Positions 21,558 to 32,445 are shown, counted from the first letter of the stretch. The stretch: DNA of 64,000 nucleotides from Clavulina sp. PMI_390 (GCA_015039315.1 WIDE01000032.1:62001-126000), one strand, 5' to 3'. Translations and numbers: made by a program. Notes: a model not told the origin generated them from the sequence alone.

Positions 21558-24500
21558 CTATAGCACTCCTTTCTTCCCCGAGAACTGTTCCGCCCATTTT
21601 CTCAAGCGCCTCACCGAGTCCATGTCTTGTGATACAGTTGCCGTCACCTGCTCAAAAGCTGCTCTGAAGTGCTCCTGGCGGATAACGCGGGGCGGTATAT
21701 TTACTTCCAAATCGTCAGAATCGTTATCTTCTCCCTCAGCATCATCATCCTCGCCTTCGACCTTGCTGTCCGACGTATATCCGGAATCGGAGNNNNNNNN
21801 NNNNNNNNNNNNNNNNNNNNNNNNNNNNNNNNNNNNNNNNNNNNNNNNNNNNNNNNNNNNNNNNNNNNNNNNNNNNNNNNNNNNNNNNNNNNNNNNNNNN
21901 NNNNNNNNNNNNNNNNNNNNNNNNNNNNNNNNNNNNNNNNNNNNNNNNNNNNNNNNNNNNNNNNNNNNNNNNNNNNNNNNNNNNNNNNNNNNNNNNNNNN
22001 NNNNNNNNNNNNNNNNNNNNNNNNNNNNNNNNNNNNNNNNNNNNNNNNNNNNNNNNNNNNNNNNNNNNNNNNNNNNNNNNNNNNNNNNNNNNNNNNNNNN
22101 NNNNNNNNNNNNNNNNNNNNNNNNNNNNNNNNNNNNNNNNNNNNNNNNNNNNNNNNNNNNNNNNNNNNNNNNNNNNNNNNNNNNNNNNNNNNNNNNNNNN
22201 NNNNNNNNNNNNNNNNNNNNNNNNNNNNNNNNNNNNNNNNNNNNNNNNNNNNNNNNNNNNNNNNNNNNNNNNNNNNNNNNNNNNNNNNNNNNNNNNNNNN
22301 NNNNNNNNNNNNNNNNNNNNNNNNNNNNNNNNNNNNNNNNNNNNNNNNNNNNNNNNNNNNNNNNNNNNNNNNNNNNNNNNNNNNNNNNNNNNNNNNNNNN
22401 NNNNNNNNNNNNNNNNNNNNNNNNNNNNNNNNNNNNNNNNNNNNNNNNNNNNNNNNNNNNNNNNNNNNNNNNNNNNNNNNNNNNNNNNNNNNNNNNNNNN
22501 NNNNNNNNNNNNNNNNNNNNNNNNNNNNNNNNNNNNNNNNNNNNNNNNNNNNNNNNNNNNNNNNNNNNNNNNNNNNNNNNNNNNNNNNNNNNNNNNNNNN
22601 NNNNNNGTCGTACGGACATGGTCGATGATGTGAGGGTCCAGGCAGACATCTTTGAAGGATGTCTTGAGCTGAGTGCGGTCGATGACATTTTGGATGAGCG
22701 AGCGCTCATGTGTGCTAAGTGAGCGTCCCTTCCGCAAATTGTGGACAAGCTTGTCAGTCGAGGTAGTGTTAAGGTCTTGCTGCTTGGATTTGGCACTATT
22801 TCCGAGCCAGTCGTTGACTTCTGTCTCGTGTGCCAGGCTCGCACGCACTGCTTCGATGACATGGACTGGGTGGATCGAGAGAGAGACGACATTCGAGGAC
22901 GGGGTGGGCTCAATTCTCGAATAGAGATCAGAGGCTACGGGCTCGACCGTTTTCGCAGTCATTGCGAGCTCACGAGCAAAGATTGCAACCCGCTCCAGCA
23001 CATTCCCCGAGATTATGGCGGTCAAGAACCCTGATTTGCGCAACAAATTTTCCGCGGGGGGCAGGCTAGATGTTTTGGCAGTGCGTCGTTCTTCCTTGGC
23101 GCTCAGCGATCCCGAAGTAGTAGTATTGGAGAGGTAAGCAAACAGACTATTGCCTTCAAGAGGCACTGTACCGCCAATCTCGGCGATTTTACGAAGGAGG
23201 GCACGCTCATTTGCCTCTAGGCATGCAGATTCTATCTGGCTAATGCGAGCCTTCTGGGTGGTGGTCTCGTTCTGGTTCCAGGGATCATCGCCATGTAAGA
23301 TGGCAACTTGCTTGTCATCTGAGGAAGAGGCGATGGCCGTGCCGCTCGAGGTGATCGTCATACTGGGGAGATTATACATGCACAGGACACGCCGGTGGAC
23401 GTTCTCCCTTGTGAGGCACCAATCACGCGACCACGAGGAGCCAGCGGGCGACACCTTCATCGACGGGTTCGCGAAGAGATCTACAACAAATGAGACGACA
23501 TCCCGCCCTTTGGTGCCCGTCAAGTCCCATTTTTCGATGGACGGCAGTACTGAGTGGAGCGCCCCTTGATTAGCATCCTTCATGGCATCTCCGAGATGAA
23601 GGCGACTACATTGGACGCAGGCCGCTACCTTCTTTGCCTCGTACTTATTGGGCTGTTGACGCTCCTTTTCACGCTCAACGTCTCGTGCAGCGATGCATGC
23701 AGGGCAGTCGGGATGAGATGTCTTGGAAGCCCGTTCAAGCGAGGAGGATATACCAAGCACGATAACGGTGCGTTGTAGCAAAGCGATGTCAGCTGCTTCG
23801 CCCGCTACGGTGTATTCGGGCTGCTCAGCATCACCATCGCCATCGCCATCGCCGTCCGAGCTGGAATTGGTTTCAATGCGGGTCCCGTATGCCGTAGACG
23901 GTGCAAGAGGGTGCATGCGCCGTAGGCGGACGAGCTTGATGAGAGCACGGAGAATGGGCTCGGCGACCATGGCAATGGAACCGAAATCTCGAAGATAAAC
24001 GAGACGCGGTCGAGGGATTCCAGTAGAGGAAGGAAGCTTGGTTTTATGAGCAGGCTCACTGTGAAGTAAGGCATGAAGGAAGCGGAAAACTTGACGTTTA
24101 CGATGGGCGGAGTCAAGTTCACCAGAAATGTCATACACGCATTTGAGGAATTTTTCAGCCTCTGCATAGAGCAGGAGATTCAGCGGATCGTGTCCCGGAA
24201 AAGGAAATGAATTACTCACCTTCTCCAAACGTACCATTCCGCCCTTGAGCAAGCTCCAATGAATCTAAGACAACGACATCGCAGCCTTCCCGCCGAGCTA
24301 TGTCGTGTACAACGACGTCTAGGACATCAGACGTATGCTCATATGGGCAGAATAATGTGACAAAGGGTTCCACAGTCATAGGTCTCTCATCGTCCAGTCG
24401 ACTGAGCAATGTGGGGATAGGCGACGGAGAATGGGGTGTTTTATTCGGTTCGTCAGGATTATATGTATATTCTGCTCCCACATATACCTTCTTTTTCTCG

Positions 24501-24877
24501 GTTTTGTGGGGTTTGCTTACGCTGGCAGCTTGGACGCTTGGGGAAAGAGCGTCCCGAAACAAACTGGCAGCTTGAAGCGAGAGTGAGCCGGGGAGGTTAA
24601 ATGTCACCCTAGAAACACCATTCTGAGCATCATCTAGTGATGGTGTTAAAGAATCGTGGGTCCAGAGATACTTGGCCGCGAAAGAGGGAGGGAGTGAGAC
24701 AGATGCTGCCTGGTCTTCTGCTTCAAGAAGCGTATTGGCGTGGAATGTCCGCTCCTCGGACGATGGCCGAGGGAGAGCGACAGTGGCAGGATCAATGAGA
24801 GGCTTAGCTTGCTCCTCTTTTGGAGCGGCGATGCCGTTCTCCACATTGTTGTTCTTGTCCTTGTCGTTCTGAGACAT
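21558..24877 (-). CDS. Large AAA ATPase, Msp1/spastin-like core, copy 3 (inverted, interrupted by assembly gap)
   Basis: Third paralogue, on the opposite strand. Exon 1 (24877-24220) starts MSQNDKDKNNN and ends ELAQGRNGTFGE. Exon 2 starts at 24161 with the conserved KFLKCVYDI block. It keeps the cysteine pairs (SHPDCPACI, ACVQCSRLH) and is closest to copy 1, with a nearly identical stretch [19 protein letters not shown]. The sequence enters the run of N at 22606 after HIIDHVRT and re-emerges at 21792 in the acidic linker (DSGYTSDSK), ending RKWAEQFSGKKGVL at 21558. Walker A, Walker B and sensor residues all lie in the gap, so catalytic competence cannot be judged. The missing length in copy 1 is 826 bp, close to the 814 N, which suggests an otherwise intact gene. 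Confidence 0.75.
21793..22606. other. Assembly gap of 814 N
   Basis: An unbroken run of N replaces the AAA core of copy 3. It starts and ends inside the most conserved part shared by the three paralogues. This is where short-read assembly would be expected to collapse or fail. The length agrees to within 12 bases with the matching segment of copy 1 (13266-14091). Confidence 0.95.
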
Positions 24878-25258
24878 AGTGGATTTGTGGGGCTTCCGTT
24901 GAGTGATGTCCTCCTGTTTGTTTTGGCGACCCCCTTATCAAGCCAGAAGTAAACTGGTGGATTAAGTAGGCAAGATATTGTCGGTGACGACGGAAGTTGG
25001 AAAGGAGTGACTTATATAGGGTTGTGTCGGGCGCTTCATTTGGCTCGAGACCAGTGAAATACCAGTGCATACACTTGTATTGTTTGGTTGACAATCATGG
25101 ATAATCCCCCATGCTTTTTTTAAGGAGCTTATCGATGGGCGAGCCTTACGGAACGGGTTGGGCTAATCCTTGCATTGACGCCAGTTCAAAGCCATAAATG
25201 GTAAGAGTCGCACAGCATCATGCATTGTAGACTATAGACACATGAAAAGCTCAAAGCA
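24878..25258 (-). promoter_or_regulatory. Promoter region of AAA copy 3, with TATA box
   Basis: Upstream region of the inverted AAA gene. On the minus strand TATATAAG lies at 25018-25011, 134 bp before the ATG. It is embedded in a block that matches the promoter of AAA copy 1: AAAAAAAGCAT, ATGATTGTCA, CCAAACAA, TATGCACTG, then TATATAAGTCACT. The similarity continues further upstream into a copy of the SNU114 3' end, showing that the two promoters share origin by duplication. Confidence 0.6.
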
Positions 25259-25320
25259 CTACGCAAGGAGATCTTCCTGCCTTGAGGCTGGGGTTGCAAG
25301 CTGTGCACGCCCATGAGGCG
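25190..25320 (-). pseudogene. Copy of the SNU114 terminal exon and 3' flank
   Basis: On the minus strand, 25300-25259 matches the final 42-nt exon of SNU114 (10470-10511). It follows a GTGCACAG/CACGCACAG-type acceptor, begins CTTGCA, and encodes LATPASRQEDLLA plus stop where SNU114 has [13 protein letters not shown] plus stop. The length is identical and the frame is kept. Downstream, TTTTCATGTG(T/C)CTATA, CAATGCA(T/C)GATGCTGTGCG follow in both places. No other SNU114 exon is present here, so it is a scar carried along when the SNU114-AAA junction was duplicated and inverted to make AAA copy 3. Confidence 0.75.
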
Positions 25321-25591
25321 ACGGTGAAGCAGATGGCCTTTGATTTCCTCACCGCCTTGTGGAACCATAGGATCATTGGTGCTGACTAGTCTCAAGACCC
25401 TCCGAGTCATTGTCCGAGCTGGCGAGAGAAGAACGGGATTGCGATGGAAGCATCATAAAAGCGACAAAATGAATATGCTATGGTAGAGACTGCCATGATG
25501 ATACGTGCACATTTAGAGACTGCGAGCGAGCTAAAAAAATTCGAGATTACGGGGTTGAGAAAAAGCCCATTATAGGGAAAAGAATTGGTTC
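25321..25591. other. Spacer between SNU114 scar and MYND copy 3
   Basis: No gene recognised. On the minus strand the part next to the scar shows faint similarity to the intron before the last SNU114 exon (for example GTCAGCACCA against GTAAGCACCA). The right-hand duplication breakpoint is therefore likely somewhere in 25380-25560. Confidence 0.35.
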
Positions 25592-26422
25592 TCAAGCCGG
25601 AGTACTATTCAAGAGCCCAAGGCGGGTCCTGAGCTGGCGCAGTGCACTGAGCGTCGCGCAGATATACTTGTGCCCATCAGGTTGCTTCCATCCTATGAAG
25701 GAAACTGTAAGGTTCTCGTCGTAGTAGATGTCAGACATCCCTCTGACCTGTACGTTGGCAATTCTGTTGGGTAACGTGAATATGAGTCAAAGTGGCATGA
25801 GAGGAAACAAACGTCTATGATACCTCATTGCAGTAGTATACGGTCTTGCATCCCGAGCATCTGCGGGTAGAGTTGGGCCTCTCACAGACGGAATTGTTGC
25901 AAATATTCCAAGATCCATCCGATAACTTTGAATCAATCCCGGTGCAGATTTTCTGCATCAGCATCGAAGGATTTGCGAAAAGCTGCTTGACGAACATTGC
26001 CGCGTTGGCAAACCGAGACAACAATTTATCAAGCCTGACAATGAACGCACATAAATATTGTCAAAATCATCATCCTTCATGCGTATCCCAAGTTGTCCGT
26101 CGAAGAAGTAGGTTAACTTGGGATTGACAAGAACTGCGCTCCCAAACAGTTTTGCCCGCATGTCTCGCTCTCTCTCATCATCGTCGAATTCCCATTTCAC
26201 AATAAACTCCTGGCCCGCGCTGTCCCGCATGAGGTGCTGAGGATATGAGCCAGAGATATCCATTACTTGGTCGAGAACCATGAGCCGGTTGATGGTGGAC
26301 GTTGAGGGGCCGCCGCTCCACTGAGACACTTGGTCGAAAGTCACCCATTTCGGGTGCTCAAATGGAGGAACTACGGGAAGGTGACCCTGAGATGCGTAAT
26401 GAGTGATATCAGAGAAGTCCAT
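25592..26422 (-). CDS. Small MYND zinc-finger protein, copy 3
   Basis: Third family member. The start at 26422 (MDFSDITHYASQ) leads to VPPFEHPKWVTFDQ, NRLMVLDQVMDISGSYPQH, VKWEFDDDERERDMRAK, SAVLVNPKLTYFFDGQLGIR and DNIY before the conserved intron. Exon 2 begins LFANPSMLMQ and holds CNNSVCERPNSTRRCSGC and KTVYYCNE. The small third exon gives NCQRT. The last exon, WKQPDGHKYICATLSALRQL, ends at 25592. The MYND pattern is complete, with a C-x10-H-x3-C finish, three residues longer than in copy 1. All splice positions agree with the other copies. No nuclear localisation signal or catalytic (for example SET) domain is visible. Confidence 0.72.
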
Positions 26423-26844
26423 GCTTATGCAACGATATACCACTCCACAGTTGGTGGGGTCGAGTGATGGTTCAGCTCGAAGACGTTCTGTTTGTACCGT
26501 TCCTTTACTGCCTCGGCACCAACAGTCGCCTCACAGACTTCCCTCGTCGTTGTCAGAAAGAGAGTCGTCTCATGCTAATAACTCCCGAAGTTAGCGTAGC
26601 GCGAGGACTGAAAGGACCCTCACTACCAGCAGGGTATAGTAGGTGGGATGAGCGTGACGCAATTGCTAGTGCCACGCTCGTGTGTAAGTCTCATTGAAAA
26701 GAATCTCCTCTCCCTGGGGCTCATCTACCTGGAATACTCGTACCAGAAATCTGTTCTATAAGGTAGTCCTGCGAAACTATGATTGGGATTGAGGCTCCAC
26801 GGAAAAATTAACAGGATTCAGGCCGGCAGGGACATTAGGAGCAA
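26423..26844. other. Spacer between MYND copies 3 and 4
   Basis: No gene is visible. A weak resemblance to the UBA3 exon 1/donor region can be followed around 26600-26650 (GAGGACTGAAAGGACCC against CACGGATGAAGGCTTCC). It may be a heavily eroded version of the scar seen upstream of MYND copy 2. This is suggestive only. Confidence 0.3.
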
Positions 26845-27671
26845 TTATTCTGGGTTGATGTTAGGGATCCCCAGGCGTAACTTGAGCCTATGAAGAGCTG
26901 CCATAGTGGCGCAAGTATGTTTGTGTGCCGCTGGGGGTTTCCAGCCTAATTTATCGAGTAAAATTCAAATCAAGGCCCTTGCCCGAAGAAATATGATTCT
27001 TTCTTACCCTTTTTCTGACATGTCTGAATAATGAGATGCTCCGTAAATGTCAGTAGATCTTGAAGAAGAAGCAAGTTGTCCCGTACCGCATCGCAATAGA
27101 AAACGGTCTTGCATCCTGAGCATCGCTGAGTAGGGTCCGGTTTCTTGCAGCTAGGATCGTGACACTCATTCCAGGATCCATCCAGACGCTTAGCATTAAT
27201 AGTCAAATTGAGTGCCTGCAGCAAAACCGAGGTAATGTCGAAGAGCTGGCCAGAGTGGGTCAGCAAAGGGGGGGTGGATACGATGCTAGCTGGTTCACGC
27301 ACATAGATATCATCGAAATCTTCATCCTCTACTCGAATTCCGATTTGACCATCCATGAACTCGTGCATCCTAGGGTTGATAATGACTGCACTTTGGAAGT
27401 CTCTGGCTCGCATCTTCTTCTCTCTAGCGTCATCTCGAAATTGCCATTTCACGACAAAATCTCTACCTTCACTGTCTTGCATGATGTGTTGGGGATAAGA
27501 ACCAGACACATCGCATTTCGTGTCCAAGATGATGAGCTGGTCAATTGTGGACATGGGAAGGTCGTCGCTCGTTCGAGATATTTGGCGAAAGTTCACCCAT
27601 TTCGGGTGTTGGAACGGGGGTTGTATTGGATGTTTGTGGGATTCATCATAGTCGAATATTGAAGGGGGCAT
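26845..27671 (-). CDS. Small MYND zinc-finger protein, copy 4
   Basis: Fourth family member, next to UBA3. It starts MPPSIFDYDESHKHP at 27671, then IQPPFQHPKWVNFRQIS, DQLIILDTKCDVSGSYPQH, VKWQFRDDAREKKMRA, SAVIINPRMHEFMDGQIGIR and DDIY. Exon 2 starts LFDITSVLLQ and carries CHDPSCKKPDPTQRCSGC and KTVFYCDA. The small third exon gives TCQKK and the last exon, WKPPAAHKHTCATMAALHRL, ends at 26845. The MYND ligands are complete with the C-x10-H spacing. It lies head to head with UBA3, only 114 bp between start codons. Copy 2 with its UBA3 scar derives from this arrangement, so copy 4 is probably the ancestral location. Confidence 0.72.
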
Positions 27672-27785
27672 TTCAGTGCCACAAAGACTGATTTGCTTCC
27701 ACGATGTTCTGTTCAGTGTCGATGTGGGAACCGGGCGCTTTGTTTGGTCCGTGCTCTTCATCGCCTCCACATAAACAATCTCCTC

Positions 27786-29591
27786 ATGACTGATATCCTG
27801 CCCAGCTCCTCCTCGTCAGGCGTCCACGCCTGGGAAGGCCGACACTTCCATGTAGATCAAATTCTCAATCGGCCTGGTCCACGCACGGATGAAGGCTTCC
27901 CTACTGGCGATGAGGTATGTCGCCAACCCTCGATGTGCATCAGCGCCCGCCGCGTCGTTTCAACGCGTCAACGTCACAATGAGAGAGACTTATCAGTGTA
28001 CCTAAATTTGAATTCCACCCCTAGTCTGAACAAGTGAAAGATTTCTTGCGAACCCAGTGCAAGGTCCTCGTCATTGGCGCAGGTGGCCTAGGCTGTGAGA
28101 TCTTGTCCAACCTCGCGCTATCGGGCTTTGGCGACATCCACGTCATTGATATGGACACTATCGACATTTCCAACCTCAATCGTCAGTTCCTCTTCAGGTG
28201 TGTAATATTCCTTTGACTCGAACTTAGCATGCTGTGCTGATTCATGACGGGTCGATCGGCGTGTCATGAACTATAGACAAAAAGATGTTGGCCATCCTAA
28301 GGCTACTGTCGCTGCCAAGTTCATCATGGACCGTGTTCCAGGTGTTCAAGTCACTCCGTGAGCCTTCACTCTTCGTAGCCACCTCCCGTGCTCGCTGTAT
28401 TCTGACAAGACTCCCCACGATCCGCTTTTTAGGTATCATGGAAAGATCCAGGACAAGGATGAAGATTATTACATGCAATTCAACCTCATCATCTGTGGTC
28501 TCGACTCGATAGAAGCGCGCCGATGGATCAATGCCACCCTTGTGAACATGGTCGACCCTGACGTTCCCGAAAGCATGAAGCCTTTGGTTGATGGTGGCAC
28601 AGAGGGCTTCAAGGGTCAGGCTCGAGTCATCCTGCCAACCATTTCGTCATGCTATGAGTGTAGCTTGGACATGCTTAACAAGCAAACCGCTTTCCCAATT
28701 TGTACAATCGCCAACACGCCGCGATTACCTGAACACTGCATTGAATGGGCAAGTGTCCTTGAATGGCCAAAGGTCAAGGGAGGCAAGTCACCACTGCCTA
28801 TTTATAGTTTTCCGAGAGTCATACTTATCTGATATCCTCCCGGCTATCTCAGACCTCAAGCTGGACACTGACGATCCCGATCACATCAGCTGGCTCTTTT
28901 CAGTAGCTTCGGCACGAGCCAAAGAGTTTGGAATTGAAGGCGTGACATGGTCCCTGACCCAGGGTGTCGTCAAGAACATCATCCCGGCTATTGCCTCCAC
29001 AAACGCTATCATCGCTGGTTCGTTCAAGCTCTTCAATTGATGATCTCCCGCATCTAATTGGTTTGTTCGCCTGACGCGTACGCATGCCAGCCTCTTGCTG
29101 CAATGAGGCCCTGAAGATTGCAACTTCTGCCGCGCCTTACCTCAACAACTATTTCATGCTCATCGGCACTGAGGGTGTCTACTCATACACATTCGAGCAT
29201 GAGAGGAAGCCCGATTGTCCTGTATGTGGCGACAATTCCAAGCCGGCGACCATTTCGAAGGAGATGACGGTGGAGGAACTCTTGGAGTGGCTGCTAGAGA
29301 AGCAGGATATGTAAGTCCCTATGCTTCCTCGTTCGATTAGGCTCTTTACTGATACGCCTCTCCCTTCCCTACTTCCCTTGTCGTTGATCGAATCACCACA
29401 GCCAAGCAAAGAAGCCATCGCTATCGTATGGCGGCAAGCCCATATACCTCCAGGCACCTCCACAGCTCGAGCTCTCCACACGTCCTAACCTCGCTAAGAA
29501 ACTCTCCGATCTCGTCCCTGATGGTGACGACCTCACGGTCACGTCCGCCTCGCTACCGTTCAGCCTGAACCTCAAGATCACGTATGCATGA
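27786..29591 (+). CDS. UBA3: NEDD8-activating enzyme E1 catalytic subunit Uba3
   Basis: Catalytic half of the NEDD8/Rub1 E1, which adenylates NEDD8 with Ula1 and passes it to Ubc12 for cullin neddylation. The start [11 protein letters not shown] leads to [17 protein letters not shown]. After an intron comes the adenylation fold with [24 protein letters not shown] and further blocks [12 protein letters not shown]. The catalytic cysteine is in [16 protein letters not shown] (codon 28701-28703). The C-terminal ubiquitin-like E2-binding domain follows ([12 protein letters not shown]) and ends at 29591. CxxC zinc ligands (CPVCGD) are present near 29218. Introns are short and conventional. Part of its first exon has been duplicated to 21290-21450. 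Confidence 0.93.
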
Positions 29592-29958
29592 TGATAACGA
29601 CGATAGCTGGGTAGTATTCGCGAGGCATGCTAGCCTGCGCTAAATTGTACGCCAGGATGTAGATATCCACATTGACCTAAAGAAACTGTCCATTGCGCGA
29701 TCTATCCGTCTCCTGCTCAAATTCCTCAGTGCTCTACTGTAACTGAAAATGCTATTAAAACTCGCAGTTGCATCCAAAAGAATCTTATTATTCCATATGT
29801 TGACAAACCCCTCAGGAACCCTGACCTGGTAATAAGCAAAAGTGGAATCCCTTGGCAATACATGGATATCTATTAGCATTGATATTGCAGCAATACATTA
29901 CACTTATGTTTTGTTCCAGATCCACTCGGAATATTTTGTTCTTGTTACATTTCCTTCG
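29592..29958. other. Convergent 3' spacer UBA3/THR4
   Basis: AT-rich 367-bp spacer between two convergent genes. It should hold both 3' UTRs. I see no ORF with family similarity and no RNA gene. Confidence 0.5.
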
Positions 29959-31979
29959 TTATACACTAGCATTCGCCTCGCCAGGGCTCTTCTCAGTCAC
30001 ACCAGTGAGCGTCTGTATGATCACTTCCTTCACAAGGCCCACCTCGGCCCGAGGTACGTCAATCACCCTGCGAGGCATCTCCAGCAAACCCTTGAACTCT
30101 TCTGGTAGGACGTCACGTTCAAAAGAGAATGACGATGAAGTGTTGGATAGGGCACGCGTGACTGCTTCGGAAAACTTGGCAGGGTGGGCTGTGGAGAGGA
30201 TGATCTGGTGGACGGTTGCGGGACTATAGGCCATGAATGAGTGAATAGACGCAGAGGATGTTAGAACCGGTGGTTAGGAAGAATGATATAGTAGATGGAT
30301 GAATAATAGCACGAACTTTGATGGAGCAATTCGTCGGCCAACTGTCAACCCCACTGCTGTATGTGGGTCTGCGACATATGATGCGTCAGCGAATCCATCC
30401 TTTGCCTCAAAGTATTCCTGGATGGTGGCGAGAGTCTACAGAGGAATACCATCAGCCATTCCGTTCAACCGTGCAAGAGAGAAGGAGGCAACAAAACAAA
30501 CCTGGGCATCATCTACTCGCTCAGCAGCAAAGTCCTTCCGTGCCCGCGTGAGCGCCTCTGTCGATACGACCGCGCGTCCATCTGCCTTCATACTATCCAT
30601 CCACCCCTTCACAACCGCGCATGCTTTAGCCGACCTCTCTTCCTCTACTGTGAACTCTGCTGATGGCAGCGAGTCGCGAGCAAGATACCACAGCAATCGC
30701 TCAAAGTTGGAAGAGATGAGAATGTCCATTGCCGGGCTAAGCGTTTCCTGCACGCCCCCCTGTGCCTGTGCTTGAGCACCGTCAGACGCACCCGCTGCAG
30801 GCTCAGTTGCCACACCAGGCGCCACAGCAGACTCGGCAGAAGGGGAACCCTGCTTCTCATACCTCCCCGAAGCCCAGAATCGGGCGAGAATGTCGTTCGC
30901 ATTAGTAGCAACAACAAGCTTAGCCATGGGTACGCCCATCTGCTTGGCGTACCAGCCCGCAAGAACATCTCCAAAGTTTCCCGTCGGCACAACAAACTGG
31001 AGCTCCCCCTCTCCGTTCGGAAGCTGCTTCTGCGCATCGAAATACGCCTTGAAGTAATAGACGATTTGCGCGAGGATGCGTGCCCAGTTGATGCTGTTTA
31101 CGGCACCCAGATGATATTTCTCGTTGAAGGAGGTGTCGGCAAATAGTGCTTTGACAATGTCTTGGCAGTCGTCGAATGTGCCTTGGACGGCAATGTTGTG
31201 GACATTCGAGTCTGTCACGGTCGTCATTTGGGCCTCTTGAATAGGGGAAACGCGGTTTTTGGGATGTAGGATGAATATGGAGATGTCGGATTTTCCACGG
31301 AGGCCATAGATGGCAGCGCTGTTTCGAGGAACGATCATGCATAGTTGAAGTGCCAAATGAAATACGTGGTGACAGTCAATTGCCAGCAAGAGAGAAAGTG
31401 GGTAAGCCTAGAAGAAAAGGCACTTGCCTTCCTGTATCGCCACTGGTCGCGCCAACGACCGTCAACGTTTCCCTCTCCTTGCCCACCTTGCCCTCATTCT
31501 TCCTCTTCAAGAAGAACTCGAACAAGTTACCCAAGAACTGCAGCGCAACATCCTTGAACGCAAACGTCGGCCCATGGAAAAGCTCCAGCACAAACTCGTT
31601 GTCCCTCAGCTTTTTCAACGGCGTCACGTCTGTGGTCCTAAACGTCGAGTAGGACGCATCGATCAATGCGCGGAGATCTTTCGAGGAGATCTCGGATTCG
31701 GGGATGTAGAGGGAGAGGACGGCGTGTGAGAGCTGTTGGAAGGAGTAGTCCTTCCAGTCGTTTTGCCAGTTGAGAGGGAGAGTTGGGATGGATTGTGGGA
31801 TGTAGAGGCCTCCGTTCGGTGCTAGCCCAGTGAGAACCGCCTAGGAAATTTGGATGAGCGAGACAGAGATTGATTATTATTATATGGGATGATGAATACA
31901 GCATCTCATAGAAGTCACTGATGCTTACTTCCTCAAAGGAGAGGGTGTTCTCACCACCGCGAGTGGAAAAATAACGCAT
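29959..31979 (-). CDS. THR4: Threonine synthase
   Basis: PLP-dependent threonine synthase, last step of threonine synthesis (O-phosphohomoserine to threonine). The start MRYFSTRGG at 31979 is the typical family opening. It is followed after an intron by APNGGLYIPQSIP, the PLP-lysine motif ELFHGPTFAFKDVALQF, TVVGATSGDTG, SAAIYGLRGK, HPKNRVSPIQEAQM, the cofactor-phosphate/glycine loop region VPTGNFGDVLAGW, and SPAMDILISSNFERLLWYLA. The C-terminus contains GRAVVSTEAL and ends at 29959. An Ala/Gly/Gln-rich insert between ARFWASGRYE and ETLSPAMDIL is longer than in yeast. The enzyme is cytosolic. A TGACTC element sits 56 bp before the ATG. Confidence 0.93.
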
Positions 31980-32445
31980 TTGCTGGCGGAGGGGTGTTGC
32001 TTTTGACGAGATCGGCCGATGAACAGTCACAGACTGACTCGGGTCACGTTCCCACGCTCATCCGATGCTCGAACGTGCGGGCAAAGGTCAGCTCATAGAC
32101 GTAGGAGGCAGGGTGACAAAGGTGCACAATAATAAGTTTCCGATAAAGGTGACAAGTTGTGATTAAGGCGTATAAAATGGCATGGAGGAAAGGTGTTGAA
32201 TGGGAGTAAAAGGACATAACGATCTAAAGGCATCCATAGGACGAGAACAACAAGGAATCTAAAAGGACAACAATGCGAAAGCATAGAATGAAAAAAGCGA
32301 GAAGAAGAAAGGGATACCATGCAAGCATGCTGAAAGGGAAAAATGTGTATATGGAATAACCTGCTCAAGATCACAGAGGGTCCATTATTATTGTGTTAGT
32401 CATCTTCACCACTGATCCCCGGTAAATGACTTGGGCAGGCACTTG
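31980..32445 (-). promoter_or_regulatory. THR4 promoter region with Gcn4-type TGACTC
   Basis: A 466-bp spacer between the FAD1 stop and the THR4 start. On the plus strand TGACTC occurs at 32035-32040, the core of the Gcn4/CPC1 site used in general amino-acid control of biosynthetic genes. A single hexamer is weak evidence, but the position close to an amino-acid gene start is apt. The rest is A-rich on the plus strand, with no gene. Confidence 0.35.

Noticed and set aside
21558..24252. Open frames running through the N gap
   Set aside because: Unknown bases translate as open frame by default. Continuity across 21793-22606 is not evidence, and two introns are expected inside the gap.
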